A stretch of 64,000 nt of DNA from Desmodesmus armatus (taxonomy: Eukaryota > Chlorophyta > Chlorophyceae > Sphaeropleales > Scenedesmaceae): the NCBI GenBank assembly GCA_007449985.2, contig VIIQ02000054.1, positions 424,278 through 488,277 of the forward strand. The letters are read 5' to 3'. Below are positions 46,952 through 58,287 of this stretch, piece after piece. Each line of letters opens with the position of its first letter. Positions within the stretch are counted from its first letter, which is position 1. Both the position numbers and the translations under genes were made by a program. The notes under the pieces are model-generated. The model ran no database searches, had not been told where the DNA came from, and saw only the letters and a program-made list of their open reading frames with translations.

Positions 46952-49900
46952 TGTTGTGTTGCTGTTGGTGTTGCTGCTGTATGCTTGCGCAGTGGTCCCA
47001 GCAGTATCTGCAGGCGTTTGACTCCTGGCCTAGGCAGCAGTGTGAGGTTGAGGTCTAGGTGGCTGGCTGACACCTGGGAGGGAAGGGACCTGGGGGGGGG
47101 GGGACAGGGCAGGGCGGGGAGCGCGGCAGGGATGTGTGTGGTGTGTCGACAGATGGAGTACTTGGGTACATGCAAGCTCTGTGTGTGTGTGTGGGGGGGG
47201 GGCAGAGAAAAGGGAGGGGGGCAGGAAGTCACGTGTTGACACTGTGCAACACGCTCCAAAAACCCAAATGTGTTGTGTTACAGGATAATGGTGTACTGCC
47301 GCTGGTAATATCAGCAGTACAAGCCTTCATTTTTTAGGTGTGCCTTCATGATAATCAAGAGCCTATGGTATTATCATGCATCCTCAGAGGGCAGCCTCCG
47401 CCCCCCCCCCCCCCCCCCTTCCCCTCCACTGCCCCCTTGCCCTCACCAAGGTGTGTTGGGTGGCAGCTCAATGCCCTTCAGCCTCAGGCCCCGGCCAGAC
47501 CTCAACCGGTCTAGCTCGGGCAGCGGACGCTGGATAAGGTAGTACTCAGGACTGCTGCCGCTGCTGCTGCTGCTGCTGCTGCTGCCGTTGTTGGTAGCCA
47601 AGGAAGGCAAGGGTTGCATACTGCTGCTGTTGTCCACACCACCACTAGCAGCAACAGCACTGATACTGCTTGCACGCTGCTGTAACTGCTGGGAAGTGTC
47701 CAGACCCTGCTGTTGCTGCTGCTGCTGCTGCTGCTGCTGGATGCGAGTGTGTGGTGTAGGTGTGTGTTTGACCCCCAGCAGCAGCTGCCTAGGCAGGCTG
47801 ATGCATCCTGCGTAGTCGTGACTGACGGGTGACGGATGGTCCTGCAGCCACGCCCATAGCACCTGGCGACCCTGCATGTAGGCATACACAGGGTTTGTGG
47901 TGGTGGGGGGGGGGTGAAAAGACGGGTTTGCTTTGTGTGTTTTTGGAGTGGGGGGGGGGGGGGAGATCCACATCATGTGTGTCTATGACAGACGTGTGTA
48001 GGTGCAGCTGAACGTTCTACCACAAGCAGCTGCAGTACTGACGCAACAGCCGGGCCCCTTGACCAGCCCTCACACATACACCCCCTCACTTCATACCATC
48101 ACTCTTGTTGCCTAGCCCTGCATCTGCCAGCCAGTGTGCCACCTCCCTACGTGCTTCTGCCCCAACACCCGCGCTGAAACTTCTCCCCTGCGCACAAGCT
48201 TCATTGCACGTGCCGTCCCTTGGGCACCCCCCTTCTGCGCCCACCCACGAAGAACATCAACTCACTCCCAGCCTCGAAAGGCCCCCCACCCACACACTAT
48301 CCCACCCTCCACACCTGTGCGTCAGTCAGCAGGTTGGGTGCGTACAGCACATCCCCCAGGTCAAAGGCGTGGGGGCCGTCAGCCCCCCGCCCCCCCCCCC
48401 CCAAAAGCAAAACACTAGAGTGCTCTGCCTTGCAGAGCAGCCCTCAGGAGGGGTTCCTGCAGCATTGCGCCACGTGCACCCTGCAGCTTTGTTCCGTGTG
48501 CATTGTGTAGCATTGCTCCTGCCGCCATCATGATGATCAGAACACCCCCTCCCCTCAAAAATTACAATACAGCTTACCTGTGCGTCAGTCAGCAGGTTGG
48601 GTGCGTACAGCACATCACCCAGGTCAAGGGCGTGGGGGCCGTCAGCACACTCAAGGTTAAACCTGCCATCTTCATAACACCCCAGCCAGTAGATGGCGGG
48701 ACACACACCCGCTGACACACTGAAGCAGTGGCTGGGGGGCCGACGCACAACCGCCATCTCTTCCTGCTGCTGCTGCTGCTGGTGCTGCTGCTGCTGCTGG
48801 GGGGTTGCAGCATCAGCAGTCACACCCGGTGACAGGTCATTGCTGTTGCTGCTGTTGATGGTGGTGGCAGCGGCGGTGTCAGCAGTAGTAGTGGTGGCAG
48901 ACCACAGCCCCAGACACCCTGAGGGGGCACGCTGAAGCTCTAGCTCCTCCTGCTGCTGCTGCTTCTGCTGCTGTACAGTCCCCACTGCTGCTGCCACAGA
49001 TAGCTGAGAGGAGCTGCCGTCAGCTGCAGCAACAGTAGCAGCGTTACTGTTGCTGCTGCTGCTGGGTGGTGTGTGTGAGTGTCCTGCGTCCAAGTCCATG
49101 GGTACCATGATGGGGCACTCCCAGATTGCACCATCACCGGGGCGAGCCACACACAGCAGACCATTAAACTCCCAACCTGAGGAGGGGGGGGGGGGAGGGG
49201 GATGAAAGGAGGCAAGAGGCAAAGGGGCAAAGCCCGCTGGATTGTATCAGTACAGCGTAACTGCAGATGAAGCGGTAGGTTGGTGACTCAGGAGCTGTGG
49301 TTGAGTCGTATTTGTCCAATTGAAAGTCCCGCAGGAAAAAAACACAGGGTATCATGTTTGCAACAGCCAGCGTAACTGAGAGACGCACCAGGGTTCTTTT
49401 CAAAGGATGCTGCATGCCTCTCTCCCCCACTACCAGCGCAATGTACCCCTTGAACAAAGAGCTGCAGGACAGGTGCCACACCATGTACTCAGCTATTGCT
49501 CTGCCCGCATCCCCCCCCCCCCCCACCACCACCACCACCATCACACACAAAAAAAACAGAAGTTTTGTGCCCCCCCCCCCCAAAATTTGTGCCCCCCCCC
49601 CCATCCTACTATTGCACCCCATCCTGTCCCTTGAACATTCCTCTTTACCGCCATACCCAAACCGCCCCACACCCTGCTATCCCTTGCCCCCCCTCCTTTC
49701 CCCCCTCACCTCCTTCCAGCTCTTTGGTCTTGCTGCGGTACACAGTGGCAGTACCCAACGTCTCCTCATGATGACTAAAACCATGACCACCAGCAGCAGC
49801 AGCTGCAGCAGCAGCAGAAGACAGGCGCTGCAACTGATCCACACTACTGCTGCTGCTGCTGCTGCTGCTGGTGCTGCCGCCGTTTGCTGTGTGATCTTCG

Positions 49901-52896
49901 GCGCTGCCGTTTGCCGTTGCGGCATTGTCAGTGTGGCTGTCGTGTGCTGGGGTATCCAAGCGCATGCTGATGTTGCTGCCGACCATGACCAGCCAATGGC
50001 ACCCATTAGACTCTGAGGGGCGCTCAAGCACGAACGGGTCCCTGCAAGTCCGGGGCGAAAGGGTGTCACAGCAAGGGTTCAGCAACCAAGCTGGTATGCA
50101 CACGTGTGCATTGTGTGGGAGAGAGGAAGGGTGGGCAGGAAGACAAAGGGGCGGGGGGACGGAAGAGGGGGGAGGAGTATCATGCCATGGAGGGGGGGGT
50201 GAAGGGAGGCAGACAAGGGGTGCAAACAGGCCCGCCCACCCTCCTGCCCCATTCTCTGACCACACCGCCTCCCTCCCCTCCCGCCCAACCCCGCCCCCGC
50301 CCCCGCCTCCATCTTCCCCAATTGCCCCCCCCCCTAACACACACACGAGCATCCATGAGTATATGCACTCCCTCTGCTGACACACACACCCCTCACCTGA
50401 AGCAGTGTGTTGGCAGTCCGCTCATGTCATCAGGCAGGAAGGGCTGTGGCACCTTCACCCACTCCTTAAGGTCAGGGTCACCTGCACACAGCACACAGCC
50501 AATACGGCGTTACAACTTGTGAATATGACTCAACCTCAAGGCACCTGCCCAGCACAGCTTGCCTCTGCTGTTCCACCCACAACACAACACACCAAGGCAC
50601 TGTCCTGGGCCTGCTGCCATAGCTGCTGCTGCTGCTGCTGCTGCTGGCAATGCGCAGATGAGGACATGTGGGCGTGGCTGGGCTGTCATATGAGGCAGGA
50701 GGAATCACAACTGGCACAAGCAGCCAGCCCAGTATGGAATCCAGTATGCCGCCCCCCGCCCATTTGGTCCCTGCATCTACTCACTGGGGTCCTTGGGTCG
50801 TGCGATCAGCTGCGTCTCATAGCACAGCTTGCTGACGGTCTACAGCAGTAGCAGCAGCAACAGCAACAGCAGCACACACCAACACCCTGACAGCTTCAGC
50901 AACAGTCCATGCAAAACCAGAGCATACTGTCTTCCCCCCCCCCCCCCACCCCCACCCGAGGTGAGGGGGAAGGGCTTCTGACCTCTCGTGCAGTGACATT
51001 AAGCCATGCCGCCAGGGGGATTGTTCTGGGAAAATAGCGGCCTATAGTAGACAGTGTCAACCACATGCACTGAGTGCTTCAATAGTGGGCAACTGCGGGT
51101 CCGGCACGCACCACATGCGCGTGCACTGTGCGACAGGCCAATGCACAAAACCAGAGCAGCACTATGCCGTCAGGTCTATGGCCCTGCAAGATGCTATGGC
51201 AGCAGAGGGCCCTGGCAAACACTGCCTGCATTGCCACGTATGGCCTATCCAACCGACGGTCAAACCGACATGCAGCCGTTGACCCACCATGGGCATTCCC
51301 TCACGCTCAGCAGCATCGGGCTTCTTGCGCACTGCAGCAGCCAGGGCCAATACAGCAGCAGCAGCAGCAGCAGCAACAGCGGCGGCGGCAGTGAGGGGCA
51401 ATGCATTGTCTCTCCCTCTACCACTCACTACCACTCTGGTAAATCCCACTTGTGGCCACAAGCCTCAAGTTCATTGTTGTGCATTTGGGAGCGGCTGCAC
51501 AGCTGCAACACAGCACCAGTGCAGCCAGTAGCCCTCCTCCTGCCCGTCCTCACAACAGCTGACGCATCACGCTACTGCTGCTGCTGCTGCTGCCGCTGTG
51601 CTCACCCCCCGTGTAGAGTATGGCAGGCCGGCCGTCCACGTCCACCGTAGCACAGCCTGAGAAGCATCCGTCAGCATCGTGCCAGCCGGGGTCTGGCTTG
51701 AGTGCTGCTGGCTGCTGGCGCCAGTGCAGCAGGTCTGTGGAGGTAGCGTGGCCCCAGCTGAGACCCCTGGGGATATTTGAGGGGAGGGAAGGGAGTTTGC
51801 GACGGAGGGGAGGGGGCAAGGGGAGCGTTTGGTGGGTGCAAAACTACCCAGCAGTGCAGCAGGTCTGTGGAGGTGGCGTGGCCCCAACTCAACACCCATG
51901 TGCACATGGGGAAAGGAAAGTGCGCAGGGCAGTGCAACGGCGGGGGGGGGGGGGGGGGGGGCAACCAAGGGGTGATTATTTGGGGGGGGGGGGGGGTTGT
52001 TACAAGTGGATACTTTCACCGCTGAGCGGTACTCTCCACACTAGAAGATATCTCCACACTGAGTCTCCACACTGAATGATTTTTTCAAAGCTTCCCAGCA
52101 GCATGCTGACGACGGTGACTGTACTCATAGACAGTGGGGTCAGGAGGTAGCTCACACGGCGCTGGCAATGACATCATCAGGGCACCCAGTCAGTACACCT
52201 TTGAAAGCCAGTGGACGGCGGCTATAATCACCTTGTCTGGCATGCATGAAGCATCGAATGCATTGCCCAACAGGTGGGCGTGAACGTCTTGCATGGGGCT
52301 TTTATCCAACTGCCGTCCAAGGTACCACGACTGTGGTACGCATGTTTACTATGATTGCTGTGCACCAACAACAGAGGCTAATGTTTGATTGAACCTGGGC
52401 TGATGGGACATTGTGTGTTGCTATCACTCAAAGCTGCTATGACTGCTATTGATACCAAGTAGGTGGGCATGCAGCTGTATGGTAGGGGGTCACTCATGCT
52501 GCTGCTCACCAGGTCCAAGTGGTGCTGTCCTCCACGTTCTGAAAGAACATGTGATACTTCCCATTGTAGTACAGCGGCCCATTCGGGTCGTTCACCTACA
52601 CATGTGGACCATTAGTAGGCACAGTCAGCATGCTGCAGTTGCTGTCGCATCCCGACTATGCAATGGCGCTGCTGCATGGTCTCCCCGAGGCTTCGACATC
52701 ACATATTCATCATCTGAAGCTGCGTCTTGTTAAAGCAACGTGGCTGAAGTGGGCTGAGCAGCTAGTGTACACAACTGCTCCTGCCTTGCAACTGCATTGG
52801 ACTGCCTGACGCACAGCCTCCAAGGCCGGCGCCCTAACGTACCCAGCCACTGCCGTCAAAGAGATGGAACGTGGGCTGATCTTGATGCGTCTCCAT
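41975..52896 (-). CDS. Glycoside hydrolase family 32 (beta-fructofuranosidase/invertase-like), ~2030 aa
   Basis: Twelve exons, all in phase: 52896-52843, 52595-52510, 51766-51606, 51331-51288, 50839-50785, 50481-50397, 50041-49710, 49176-48578, 47871-47447, 47062-45753, 45273-43119 and 42761-41975. The GH32 triad is complete: nucleophile Asp21 in [12 protein letters not shown], Asp163 in FRDP and acid/base Glu292 in [34 protein letters not shown] and ALTTRVYRG are further family marks. The enzyme should hydrolyse fructosyl bonds (sucrose, fructans); the exact substrate is open. The Met at 52896 has a good context (CAACATGG), and no signal peptide is seen, suggesting an internal location unless an upstream exon exists. 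Ser/Gln/Ala-rich inserts follow several conserved blocks; about 940 residues separate the ALTTRVY strand from the last one ([11 protein letters not shown]). Family members are usually 500-700 aa. Confidence 0.87.
45239..45463 (-). repeat. Exon 11 start and its intronic partial copy
   Basis: The acceptor and first ~35 bases of GH32 exon 11 (45273-45239) recur at 45463-45417 in the preceding intron. The copy includes an internal repeat of GCGCTCACCACCCGC. It keeps a usable acceptor (GCGCCAG|GTGAGG). Runs of G on the plus strand (45277 onward and 45470 onward) lie beside both copies. Confidence 0.75.
48313..48383 (-). repeat. Intronic copy of the end of GH32 exon 8 (71 bp)
   Basis: This 71-bp stretch matches 48576-48646 with two mismatches. 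The original covers the last ~69 bases of exon 8 plus the GT of its donor. The copy sits 263 bp downstream in the intron, next to a C-rich run (48385-48402), and keeps a GT at the donor place. Confidence 0.82.
51853..51889 (-). repeat. Intronic copy of the start of GH32 exon 3 (37 bp)
   Basis: Matches 51723-51759, within exon 3 ([12 protein letters not shown] region), with two mismatches, 130 bp upstream in the intron. The rest of the exon is not copied. Confidence 0.75.
51942..51996 (+). repeat. Two long G tracts (G20 and G15)
   Basis: Runs at 51942-51961 and 51982-51996 within the GH32 intron. Seen on the minus strand the second run is the C-rich tail of the adjoining LINE relic. Confidence 0.85.
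51997..52041 (-). mobile_element. LINE 3'-end relic in a GH32 intron
   Basis: All 45 bases match the 3' end of the 7-kb LINE (16269-16313) in reverse orientation, including the CCGCTCAGCGG hairpin and TGTAACAA. It is followed (minus sense) by 15 C, longer than the six C of the full element. This is a very short 5'-truncated insertion of the same family. Repeats of TCTCCACACT lie at its 5' side. Confidence 0.82.
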
Positions 52897-53090
52897 GTTG
52901 CATTTGGGTTGCTGACAGTGAACTCAACTTGAGTCGATCTACAGCACAATAATGAATACACGGGACAGAGGAGCTTCTTCCGCATGTTTCAGCGAAAAAC
53001 GGTGAACACAGAGTGTTCGCCACCGTTGTGTCGTTTTCACACCACACCAAATTGCGTCACACATTCACATCAGGTCCAAGGTTTCGACAC

Positions 53091-56000
53091 TCAAAGGGTT
53101 CCTTCCAGCTCCTGTCGTATCTGCTCTATCTGCTGCGCGTACACGTCGTGCTGCTGCTGCAGCTTGTCCAGCGGACTGCTGTCATGCATCTCTGCTTCCT
53201 GAAAGTTCAGCAACACCATTGGGGCGGGGGGGGGGGGGTGTCATGGTCCACAAGTGTGTGAAAGTGCTACACAGTGAACTAGCCAACATGCACGTATGCA
53301 ACAGCCACAGCCACAGCCACAGCCAATGGTAGCGCCCTCTATCCATCTGTGCGTCCTTCCACCACCAGCACCACACAACTGCCGCGCACAGCCATTGCTT
53401 CCACCCACCCACCCACCCACCTGGCTGCCGCTCGCCCCCGTCACAGCCGCTGGTGCCGAGCTGCCCCGCTGCCGCACGCTGCTGCGCTGCTTGAGCAGCT
53501 CAGGCTTCGGCACACTGGCCTTGGCATACTCTGCCGCCCGCTGCCGTGCACTGGGCTCCTTGGGCCGCGGCTTGGCCGTGGGTGAGGCTGCCAGGCGCTG
53601 CGCGTTGGTGACACCGATGCGCTTGCTGAGCTCACGCACCTTCTCCCTCGCCTCACGCTGCGGCACAGCACAGCACAGCACAGCACAGGCAGGCTGTTAG
53701 CCTACTGGGTGACGGCACCAGGCTCGATTTCAGCTACGGTGACATGGGGTTGCGCAAGCCAGCTGGTGCATTGCAGTTTGAATGTCATCTGCAGTGATGC
53801 ATGCTTTTTGGCATGGTATAAGCGGTGCTTGGCCCCCCGTGACACCCCGAGTCGACAGCGCCCGCAGTGTACCTTTGCCTGCAGCTCCTGTGTCTCCTCC
53901 AGCCCCAGGCGCCCCAGCTCCCAGTAGCCCTTGGCCTTCTTCACATCAAAGTTGGCCGCCTCGTAGTCAGACTGCACACAGCATGCGGCAACACACAAAA
54001 GAGATGCACATCAATCGCCCAACGGACTGTTGAGGGTTCCAGCAACGCACCGCGCACATGTGCCTAGTGGGCTGTTGCTTTCCTGCCGGCCTGCACAAGC
54101 AGCTGTCACTGATACACACTGGCATGTGCATCAACAGACAAGCAAACCCCCAGTGAGGGGGCATACATGGTACTGTGGCGGGGGCGGGGAATGTGTGCCA
54201 GCTGCAGGAAGAGCTTTCCTGGCTGCAGCGATGGTCAACATTGGCACGGCACCCTGCAGGCCGCCTGCAGCTGCAATAGTGGGTATGCCCTGCTACCTGA
54301 CAGGGACCTCGCTGCATAAGTACTCGTGTGCCTGACCCATCCTCACCATTTTGTATGGCTGGAACTCCACTGCTCGCGGCTTCTTGCTGAAGGCTAGATC
54401 ATCTAGCGCATTTGGCTGTAGCGCACCTGCATGCAGCATACACACAACGCCAGGACGGGACCGACAACCTTTTTGTCATGCTGATGCATGCGTCAATGCT
54501 GATGAGTAAGAGAGGAGGCTCCAAGCCAACCCGCTTTTCATGCTGATGCATGTGGTAATGCTGATGTGTAAGAGCTGCACCTTCTGCTGTCAATGCAAAG
54601 GCACCATGCTGCACAGCAGACGTGGCCTGAAAGATATCAGCTTAGCACATGGGTCATGTGCGACACACCAGCAGACACATGGCTGTGCTGACTCAGCATG
54701 GCATGCTGCTGTCTGCTGGCTTCGCTGTGAGCTAGCCAGGCGGCCGTCAGTCTCACCGGGCTGCATGCTGCCCATCATCTGCGCGTACATCTGCTGCATC
54801 TGCTGCTGGAGTGCTGCCGCATCTGCTGCGCCGCCTTTCTGCCGCCCCTTGCCTGGCAATGCTTGCTGCTGTTGCTGCTGTTGCTGCACCATGAGCTGCT
54901 GCCACATCATCTGCTGCATGACCTGCTGCTGGTCCTGCAATAGTGACAGCAGCAGGAAATGGAGTCAGCACAGTGCATGGCTAGTACATGTATGCTGACC
55001 AGGCATCTGGGTCAACTTGGTGGGTGCATGCTTCAGCTGACGTGTGTACATCCCTGAACAGGCTTTCAAATGCTGGCTGCCGCAGCTTACAGCTGATGCG
55101 GCAACATTATCAAAGCTGCCAGCACACCTGGGCTCCATACACTGGGTATACATAGCCGTCTGGACCTGCACATTTGCATGCAGGGCGATGCAGTACAGGT
55201 AGGAAACACAGTACGCAACTGCATGCACCTTGCTCATGGCTGTTGCTGCTGCATTGGGTAATGAAGCTCAGCAGGGGTTGCTTACAGCTGCTGCTAACTT
55301 GGCAAGTGCAGGCTCCTGCAGGCACCCCAGCCCATGCACCGCAGTGACGGCGCCGCTGCTTGGCTGGACGTTGCACAACAACTCAACATCCTGTCATTAG
55401 CAGTGTAGCAAATTCGACATATGGTTCCTTACCATAGCAGTAGTTGCTCATCTGCGAGTCCTCTACTGCCATGCCCCTGCCGCAGGACTTGGACCTGCCT
55501 ACAGATGGATACCTGCTGCCGTCTGCACAGGGGCTGGCAGTGCCTGAGTGCTCCTGGCTGCTGGAGCACAACAGAGACTCCCTGCAGGACATGCATGGCG
55601 TGACATCAGCACCTCAGCACACAGCTAGCTGTGCTGGATGTTGGCGCTGTTGCGGTTGCGCTGCATGCGGTACGGCACTGTGCTGGGTGCATGCAAGGTG
55701 AAGGTGAGGACCATACAGCCTGTCCTGCACACTGCGCTGCTGAGCTTGCGCACTGCGCATGAGGCAGTTTGTGCCTCATCAAAAAAGCACTATTTGTCTA
55801 GTAGACAGATACTGTACGTGCTCCAGCATTACAGTTGCCTTCCCCTGCCCCGGCTAGCACCGGCTGCTGTAACGTCCTCAGCCCACCTGTAGGCGTCGCT
55901 GTTGATGAAGCTGTAGATGTTCTGCAGGACATCACTTGCTGCATCATCCTCTGCAAGGATCACCGCCTCTATCTGCTGCTGATCTACTGGCATACTCCGC

Positions 56001-56412
56001 TTCTGCGAGCAGCAGGTGCAGATGGTGTGTCTCAGCAGCTTGTCAGCCTTGCTGACGACCTTGCTTTGGCTGAGCAGCAGCTCTGCCATACCTTGAACAA
56101 CCTCTCCAGCACAACCCAGTTTGCCTTCTTGCGTTCTAAGCTGGTAACATTCTCAAATGAGTGCATCTGTATGTCTGCTGGGTAGTAACGTGACAGTATC
56201 TCCGCAAACAGAAAGCCATTTGAGAAGTCCCTGCACAACAGCAGCAACATGATAATCGGTGACGCTGCGTGGCCATGTAGCTGCTACTACCGCATTAGAT
56301 GAGACCAAGGCTTTTCTCATCACTACCTTTTGACGTTTTTGACTGGAAAACTCAGGTCTAGACTCAGGAGCCACTTCAACAGCTCTCTGGGCAAACTGGT
56401 GAGCGTGGACAT
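53091..56412 (-). CDS. CH-domain protein of SPATA4/SPEF1 type, probably ciliary
   Basis: Firm exons: 56412-56327, 56230-56092, 56002-55887 and 55581-55433; then 54934-54757, 54426-54347, 53971-53873, 53657-53421 and 53198-53091. One or two small exons between 55433 and 54934 are unresolved (candidates near 55275-55400 and 55133-55172). Residues about 5-115 are a calponin-homology domain of the SPATA4/SPEF1 subtype: [46 protein letters not shown] and [12 protein letters not shown] Gln/Met-rich stretch follows, then a motif block [27 protein letters not shown] and [12 protein letters not shown]. The end is a short helix ([14 protein letters not shown]). SPEF1-type CH domains bind microtubules in the central apparatus of cilia, so a flagellar role is likely but inferred. 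Only 194 bp separate its stop from the GH32 start on the same strand. Confidence 0.75.
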
Positions 56413-57146
56413 GGCTGCTGCTTACGAATTGTTCATGAGCTGACTACTATCGTCAATTACTGCTACCGTTGCTCACCCTGAGCTCCAGCTGAGCCGAGCT
56501 GACCATGACTCAAATGTGACAAACATGTTTGACCTACTTGAAAGAGGAAATAACGGTTGTCCAACGGCTAGAAGTTATACCTCCATCCACTCATCCCTGT
56601 GCTAACTTATTCCGGCATTTTGCACGTCATGTCGGCCTTGTTGGTGATTTCAGGGCAGTTATCATCTGATCATATTTCTGCAGGATGGATAGTCTTCACC
56701 TTACTGCATCCCCTGATCAGAGAACCTGGATACTGGCAGCATTGCCTTTAAATTTAAGATGTGTAACCAAACCTTACATTGATATGGCGCACACACTGCC
56801 AGTGACACTGCAACACAAACATCACTCAGCCTCCATAACAGATCAAGGATGACAGATGACCACACAAAAACTTGCCAAGGGATTATGAGAGGACGACATG
56901 AAGCATATGCATGCACAAACCAACTGCTACAAAGCTCAGCGGTGGCTGTAAGCTGGTGCAACAGCAGCGGGAGCGAGAGGAGAACAGGAAAGAAGGATGA
57001 CATCCAAATGCAGGCTGTATCCCCTAAACCATGGACCACTGAATTGAGACCATGCTTATTCAACACCATAGGCAACCAACAATTCAAGTCAACTGCAACT
57101 CACTATTCAAAACTCGCCCATGATATGACATACGATGACAGGCTGA

Positions 57147-57171
57147 TGAATCTTCCTACTAGGAAGATTCA
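57147..57171. repeat. Perfect 25-bp palindrome
   Basis: Arms TGAATCTTCCTA and TAGGAAGATTCA are exact reverse complements around a single C. As DNA it could bind a dimeric protein; as RNA it would form a 12-bp stem. Confidence 0.85.
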
Positions 57172-57995
57172 CCAGTAAGGGGACTGCATGCCGCACTACA
57201 TCAGATGCCATGGCTGATCACCCTATGCCAGCAACTCCTTCACCTCCCATCAATCCACCCCTGACAAGAGCATGATGAACCACACGGCGATTGCCATGAT
57301 CGCAAACAAGAAAGAAGTGCTGTACCTGAGTGACAATGCCCCGTGCAGAGACAAGCATCACAAAAGCTGCACTGCAGGGCAGCATTTAAACACATGCCCG
57401 ACGGTGTCGTTATGATGAGATGTGCCCCCAATATAATAAGATGCTAGTGCAACCGATTGCCGGGCCGTTAACAACACACGGCCGGCCAGGTTGCGCGTGC
57501 AAATGCCCTACATGTAGCGTAATGTGCCGCCCTTGCGGCGGCTCGCCACAGCCAACTGCTTTTGACAGTGATGGCTTGTCAGCTCAGGATCCCTCCCTCT
57601 TGGGGGTTGTGAGCGCACAATCCCTCCCTTGGCTTGACCCACTGTGAAACAATCAACAAGAGAAGACATCCACACTGCATGCTGAAATGCCCTGGTGCCA
57701 CAAATCTTGGCTGCCAGCAGCGACTTTGCAGTGCCCTAAAGTGGTATGTCCTGAACTCTCGCAAAGCAATGCGCCTACACTCTCGCAAAAGCATCACGTG
57801 GCGTGCCTGGCAGGTAGCATGTCATGCAGTGTATACACTAAGCCCTGCACGCACCATCAGTGGCGAAGGCTCCCTTTCACATACTCGTACTCAAAAAGCA
57901 CCACACGAGCAAAAACACCGTGGCTGAGATACGAAATAGGGTCACGCTACATACATCAGCTGCAGCATCCACCTCAGCCACTTCCTGCGTATGCT

Positions 57996-58046
57996 GCTCT
58001 TGGTATACAATCAACAACTAAGAGGCTCTTGGTATACAATCAACAA
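57996..58046. repeat. Two exact 22-bp direct repeats
   Basis: The 22-mer beginning GCTCTTGGTATACAATC at 57996-58017 recurs without change at 58025-58046. Confidence 0.85.
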
Positions 58047-58287
58047 ACACAATGTCCCCTAGACTGCAGCATGTGCTGCTGTCTTCTGACTGGCCCAGAA
58101 GCCAGTCAACAAGGTCAACAAAAAAGTCAAGTTCCACTCACCAAAAAACCAGCTTGGGGCAACAGCAATCAGTTCAGCAAGACAGTAACCCTCAGCAAGA
58201 CAATACCCCACAATACTGTTTGCATGTGAACCAACCACAGGAACCTCTCCTGCTGCACCAACCCCTATCTTCGCAGTATCCGGCCAC

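Larger units (their letters stand above)
56413..58287. other. Intergenic, 1.9 kb, with a palindrome and a direct repeat
   Basis: No gene is supported. The stretch holds the promoter of the CH-domain gene and the 3' flank of the F-box/LRR gene. It contains a 25-bp palindrome and a pair of 22-bp direct repeats, listed separately. Confidence 0.4.
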
